Of a stretch of 9,297 nucleotides of DNA, positions 7,872 to 9,297 are shown one piece after another (position 1 is the stretch's first letter; each line of letters begins with the position of its first letter). The translations under genes and the position numbers were made by a program. Under the pieces are notes generated by a model that saw nothing but the letters and a program-made list of their open reading frames with translations, did no database searches and had not been told where the DNA came from. Source of the stretch: Dehalococcoidia bacterium (GTDB lineage: Bacteria; Chloroflexota; Dehalococcoidia; Lucifugimonadales; SHYF01); the NCBI GenBank assembly GCA_009692985.1, contig SHYF01000057.1, forward strand, positions 1 through 9,297, written 5' to 3'.

Positions 7872-8861
7872 ATGAATCAGAACCCCCTCAGAGACCTGCA
7901 CCTGCTCCCCAAAGTCAGGGATAGTCTGACCTACCTGTACGCCGAGCACTGCAGGGTGGACCAGGACGATAAGGCCATTGCCCTGCGCGACGCGCAGGGC
8001 AAGACTCCCGTTCCCTGTGCCTCCCTGACCGCTCTTATACTTGGCCCTGGCACCACCATCACCCACGCGGCCATCCACACTCTGGCCGACAGCGGCTGCC
8101 TCGTCCTCTGGGCTGGCGAAAACGGCGTTCGGTTCTACGCCCAGGGGATGGGCGAGACCCGCTCGGCCCGTAACCTTCTCCACCAGGCTCGCCTCTGGGC
8201 CAACCCCACCACCCGTTTAGAAGTCGTAATGCGGATGTACCGAATCCGCTTCAAAGACCCGCTACCCGATGGCCTCACACTCCAGCAGATCCGCGGCAAG
8301 GAAGGCATTCGCGTGCGAGAGGCTTACGCGCGCGCCAGCCGTGAGACTGGCGTGACATGGACTGGCCGCTCTTACCAACGCCAGCAGTGGGCCAGTGCTG
8401 ATCCCGTCAATCGAGCCTTGTCCGCTGCCAATAGTTGTCTCTACGGCATTTGCCACGCCGCCATAGTATCCGCCGGCTATTCCCCGGCGCTGGGCTTCGT
8501 GCACACCGGCAAACTGCTGTCCTTCGTCTACGACGTGGCCGACCTCTACAAGGCCGACGTCTCCATCCCCCTGGCCTTCCGAGCTGCTGCCGAAGCTCCC
8601 CAGGAGCTGGAGCGGTGGGTGCGCCGCGCTTGTCGTGACCTCTTTTACCAGGAGCGGTTGCTGGCACGTATGGTTCCGGATATACAGCGGCTCCTCAGTA
8701 TCACCCCTGAAGGGGAGGAAGACAGCCCCTGGAATAATGATGCGGCTCTTCCTGGGGGTTTATGGTCCCCGACTGAAGGGGTTGTCGCGGGTGGTATCAA
8801 CTACGGAGAGGAAGTCGAACTTCAGGAAATGGGTGCTGCCGATGGTCGTGATGATTCTTGA
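7872..8861 (+). CDS. cas1e: CRISPR spacer integrase Cas1, type I-E
   Basis: Cas1 is the metal-dependent integrase that, as two dimers bridged by Cas2, inserts prespacers at the first repeat. The N-terminal beta domain (about 8-95) includes CASLTALILGPGTTITHAAI at 49-68, and the helical catalytic domain follows. Alignment with E. coli Cas1 places the metal ligands at Glu144 (RGKEGIRVRE, 141-150), His211 (GFVHTGK, 208-214) and Asp224 (FVYDVADLYKAD, 218-229), all intact; AANSCLYGICHAAIVSAGY at 185-203 is also characteristic. At 329 residues it has a tail of about 25 more than the E. coli protein (305), from about 280 on, containing LPGGLWSPTEG and VVAGGINYG. AGGAGG at 7859-7864 starts within the cas6e stop codon, seven bases before the ATG. 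The last 20 nt overlap cas2e. Confidence 0.97.
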   Translation: MNQNPLRDLHLLPKVRDSLTYLYAEHCRVDQDDKAIALRDAQGKTPVPCASLTALILGPGTTITHAAIHTLADSGCLVLWAGENGVRFYAQGMGETRSARNLLHQARLWANPTTRLEVVMRMYRIRFKDPLPDGLTLQQIRGKEGIRVREAYARASRETGVTWTGRSYQRQQWASADPVNRALSAANSCLYGICHAAIVSAGYSPALGFVHTGKLLSFVYDVADLYKADVSIPLAFRAAAEAPQELERWVRRACRDLFYQERLLARMVPDIQRLLSITPEGEEDSPWNNDAALPGGLWSPTEGVVAGGINYGEEVELQEMGAADGRDDS

Positions 8862-9126
8862 ACGTGTGTCCCCCAGCTTGCGGGGAGAACTCACCCGTTG
8901 GCTTCTGGAGCCAAAGGCCGGTGTCTTCGTCGGTACGGTCTCCGCCTTAGTTCGGGACAAGCTGTGGGAGTTGGTGGGCCAGCGAGTAGGAAGCGGCGGT
9001 GGCATCCTGGTCCACACTACGGACAATGAGCAGGGGTTTGCCTTGCAGTTCCGCGGCGACACCACCCGGCTGGTGCGAGACTTCGATGGCTTGAGCCTGG
9101 TGACCGTCCCACCCAAACAAAGCTAG
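8842..9126 (+). CDS. cas2e: CRISPR adaptation protein Cas2, type I-E
   Basis: Cas2 dimers are the structural core of the Cas1-Cas2 integrase, measuring and holding the prespacer. The 94-residue product equals the E. coli Cas2e length and aligns throughout: MVVMILERVSPSLRGELTRW at 1-20, LLEPKAGVFVGTVSALVRDKLWE at 21-43, GILVHTTDNEQGFALQF at 54-70 and DFDGLSLVTVP at 80-90. The frame stays open upstream to a GTG at 8635, but that extra sequence is just the second frame of cas1e. The chosen ATG begins the conserved first strand; GTG at 8848 and ATG at 8851 are near alternatives. Only a weak AGGA (8824-8827) precedes it, so translation probably depends on ribosomes arriving from cas1e, which it overlaps by 20 nt. 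The stop codon forms part of a possible array promoter. Confidence 0.95.
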   Translation: MVVMILERVSPSLRGELTRWLLEPKAGVFVGTVSALVRDKLWELVGQRVGSGGGILVHTTDNEQGFALQFRGDTTRLVRDFDGLSLVTVPPKQS

Positions 9127-9129
9127 AAT
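9100..9129 (+). promoter_or_regulatory. Possible CRISPR array promoter overlapping the end of cas2e
   Basis: TAGAAT at 9124-9129 matches five of six positions of a -10 box and includes the cas2e stop codon. GTGACC at 9100-9105 matches four of six positions of a -35 box, with an 18-bp spacer. Transcription would begin near 9136, about 20 nt before the first repeat. This is the only reasonable sigma70-type promoter I find close to the array, but the -35 is weak and no experiment supports it. The array could equally be read through from the cas operon. Confidence 0.35.
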
Positions 9130-9156
9130 GGGTGGTGGAAGGGCCAAAAAGTCAGT
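9127..9156 (+). other. Very short CRISPR leader between cas2e and the first repeat
   Basis: Only 30 bases separate the cas2e stop from the first repeat. The orientation of the repeats (ending in GAACCG, with the 3' handle side to the right) places the leader here. The stretch is purine-rich with a central CCAAAAAG and has no repeat remnant, no clear IHF consensus and no terminator. Any leader signals used by Cas1-Cas2 must lie in these bases or in the last part of cas2e. Confidence 0.7.
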
Positions 9157-9161
9157 ATTGT

Positions 9162-9185
9162 CCCCACGCACGTGGGGGTGAACCG
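9162..9185 (+). repeat. Repeat hairpin and predicted crRNA 5' handle
   Basis: In the first repeat CCCCAC at 9162-9167 pairs perfectly with GTGGGG at 9172-9177 around a four-base loop, GCAC; a U-G pair (9161 with 9178) could extend it. Cas6e of type I-E cuts at the 3' base of the stem, here after 9177, which leaves GUGAACCG (9178-9185) as the eight-nucleotide handle. The E. coli handle is AUAAACCG, so the last five bases (AACCG) agree. The same elements recur in repeat two (9223-9246). Confidence 0.85.
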
Positions 9186-9217
9186 ATTCCAGCATCATAA
9201 TTCCAGTTATGGGCGAA
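9186..9217 (+). other. CRISPR spacer 1
   Basis: This 32-bp spacer has 13 G/C bases, lower than the surrounding genes. It contains ATTCCAG twice (9186-9192 and 9200-9206) and a short palindrome, CATAA-TTCCAG-TTATG (9196-9211). I do not recognise the source, and no match of useful length lies elsewhere in the window. Confidence 0.95.
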
Positions 9218-9246
9218 ATTGTCCCCACGCACGTGGGGGTGAACCG

Positions 9247-9278
9247 GAGCGATATGTCTATCATAACTGGGTCAATGG
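9247..9278 (+). other. CRISPR spacer 2
   Basis: This 32-bp spacer has 14 G/C bases. CATAACTGG at 9262-9270 is the exact reverse complement of CCAGTTATG in spacer 1 (9203-9211). The source is not recognisable from sequence alone. Confidence 0.95.
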
Positions 9279-9297
9279 ATTGTCCCCACGCACGTGG

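Larger units (their letters stand above)
9157..9297 (+). CRISPR. Type I-E CRISPR array, leader-proximal end, cut by the window edge
   Basis: Identical 29-bp repeats occur at 9157-9185 and 9218-9246, and the first 19 bases of a third at 9279-9297. The period is 61 bp, leaving two 32-bp spacers. A 29/32 pattern is typical of type I-E and matches the Cas genes beside it. Each repeat opens with ATTGT, then carries the hairpin CCCCAC-GCAC-GTGGGG and ends with GTGAACCG. The repeats are in the same direction as the cas genes, so crRNAs are transcribed to the right. These should be the newest spacers. The array length beyond 9297 cannot be seen. Confidence 0.98.

Noticed and set aside
8704..8715. CCCC-TGAA-GGGG hairpin in the 3' part of cas1e, considered as a terminator or regulatory structure
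   Set aside because: It is only four base pairs, lies within coding sequence, and has no T-run; it probably reflects codon content.
8635..8841. Upstream extension of the cas2e frame to a GTG, giving a 163-residue protein
   Set aside because: The first 69 residues overlap cas1e in another frame and show no Cas2 similarity; the 94-residue version from 8842 matches the family length and first beta strand.
8947..9264. Minus-strand open frame across the array and cas2e, with repeated HPHVRGDN / FTPTCVGT words
   Set aside because: These words are translations of the CRISPR repeats read backwards, a well-known source of false proteins. The rest is the antisense of cas2e.
1..9297. Mobile elements, tRNA or rRNA genes, or extra accessory or ancillary defence genes in the locus
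   Set aside because: The eight cas genes and the array account for nearly all of the window. I saw no transposase, terminal repeats, tRNA-like sequence or extra gene.

Overview
The window holds one complete type I-E (Cascade/Cse) CRISPR-Cas locus on the + strand, running from just upstream of cas3 into the first repeats of the CRISPR array, where the window ends. The order is cas3, casA (cse1/cas8e), casB (cse2/cas11), cas7e, cas5e, cas6e, cas1e, cas2e, array. Every gene is full length and uninterrupted, and the catalytic residues I can place by eye are present, so the locus looks functional.

Layout. Positions 1-76 are an AT-rich control region with a perfect 7-bp inverted repeat and promoter-like hexamers. 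Positions 77-2878 encode Cas3, the HD nuclease-helicase that shreds marked DNA. Positions 2906-7860 encode the five Cascade subunits. Positions 7872-9126 encode the Cas1-Cas2 integrase. A gap of only 30 bp follows, then 29-bp repeats with 32-bp spacers from 9157 to the window edge: two complete repeats, two spacers and 19 nt of a third repeat. No intergenic gap exceeds 30 bp and two gene pairs overlap (casA/casB by 26 nt, cas1e/cas2e by 20 nt), so all eight genes are probably one transcript. No stretch over 300 bases lacks a gene.

How it works together (known for the family). Cas1-Cas2 inserts new spacers at the leader end of the array. Cas6e cuts the array transcript at each repeat hairpin, which here predicts the 8-nt 5' handle GUGAACCG. 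Cas5e caps the handle, a Cas7e filament coats the spacer, Cas11 dimers form the belly, and Cas8e reads the PAM and recruits Cas3.

Organism. The genes are moderately GC-rich (roughly 60% by eye), with good AGGAGG-type ribosome binding sites, so this is a bacterium of moderate to high GC. Type I-E is spread by horizontal transfer across many phyla and nothing here fixes the taxon. The spacers are visibly less GC-rich (13/32 and 14/32 G+C), suggesting lower-GC invaders.

I do not see an undescribed system. The points most worth a second look are the 30-bp leader, which pushes any array promoter into the 3' end of cas2e; the inverted repeat ahead of cas3; the TTG and GTG starts of the first two Cascade genes; and a 9-bp sequence shared in inverted orientation by the two visible spacers.
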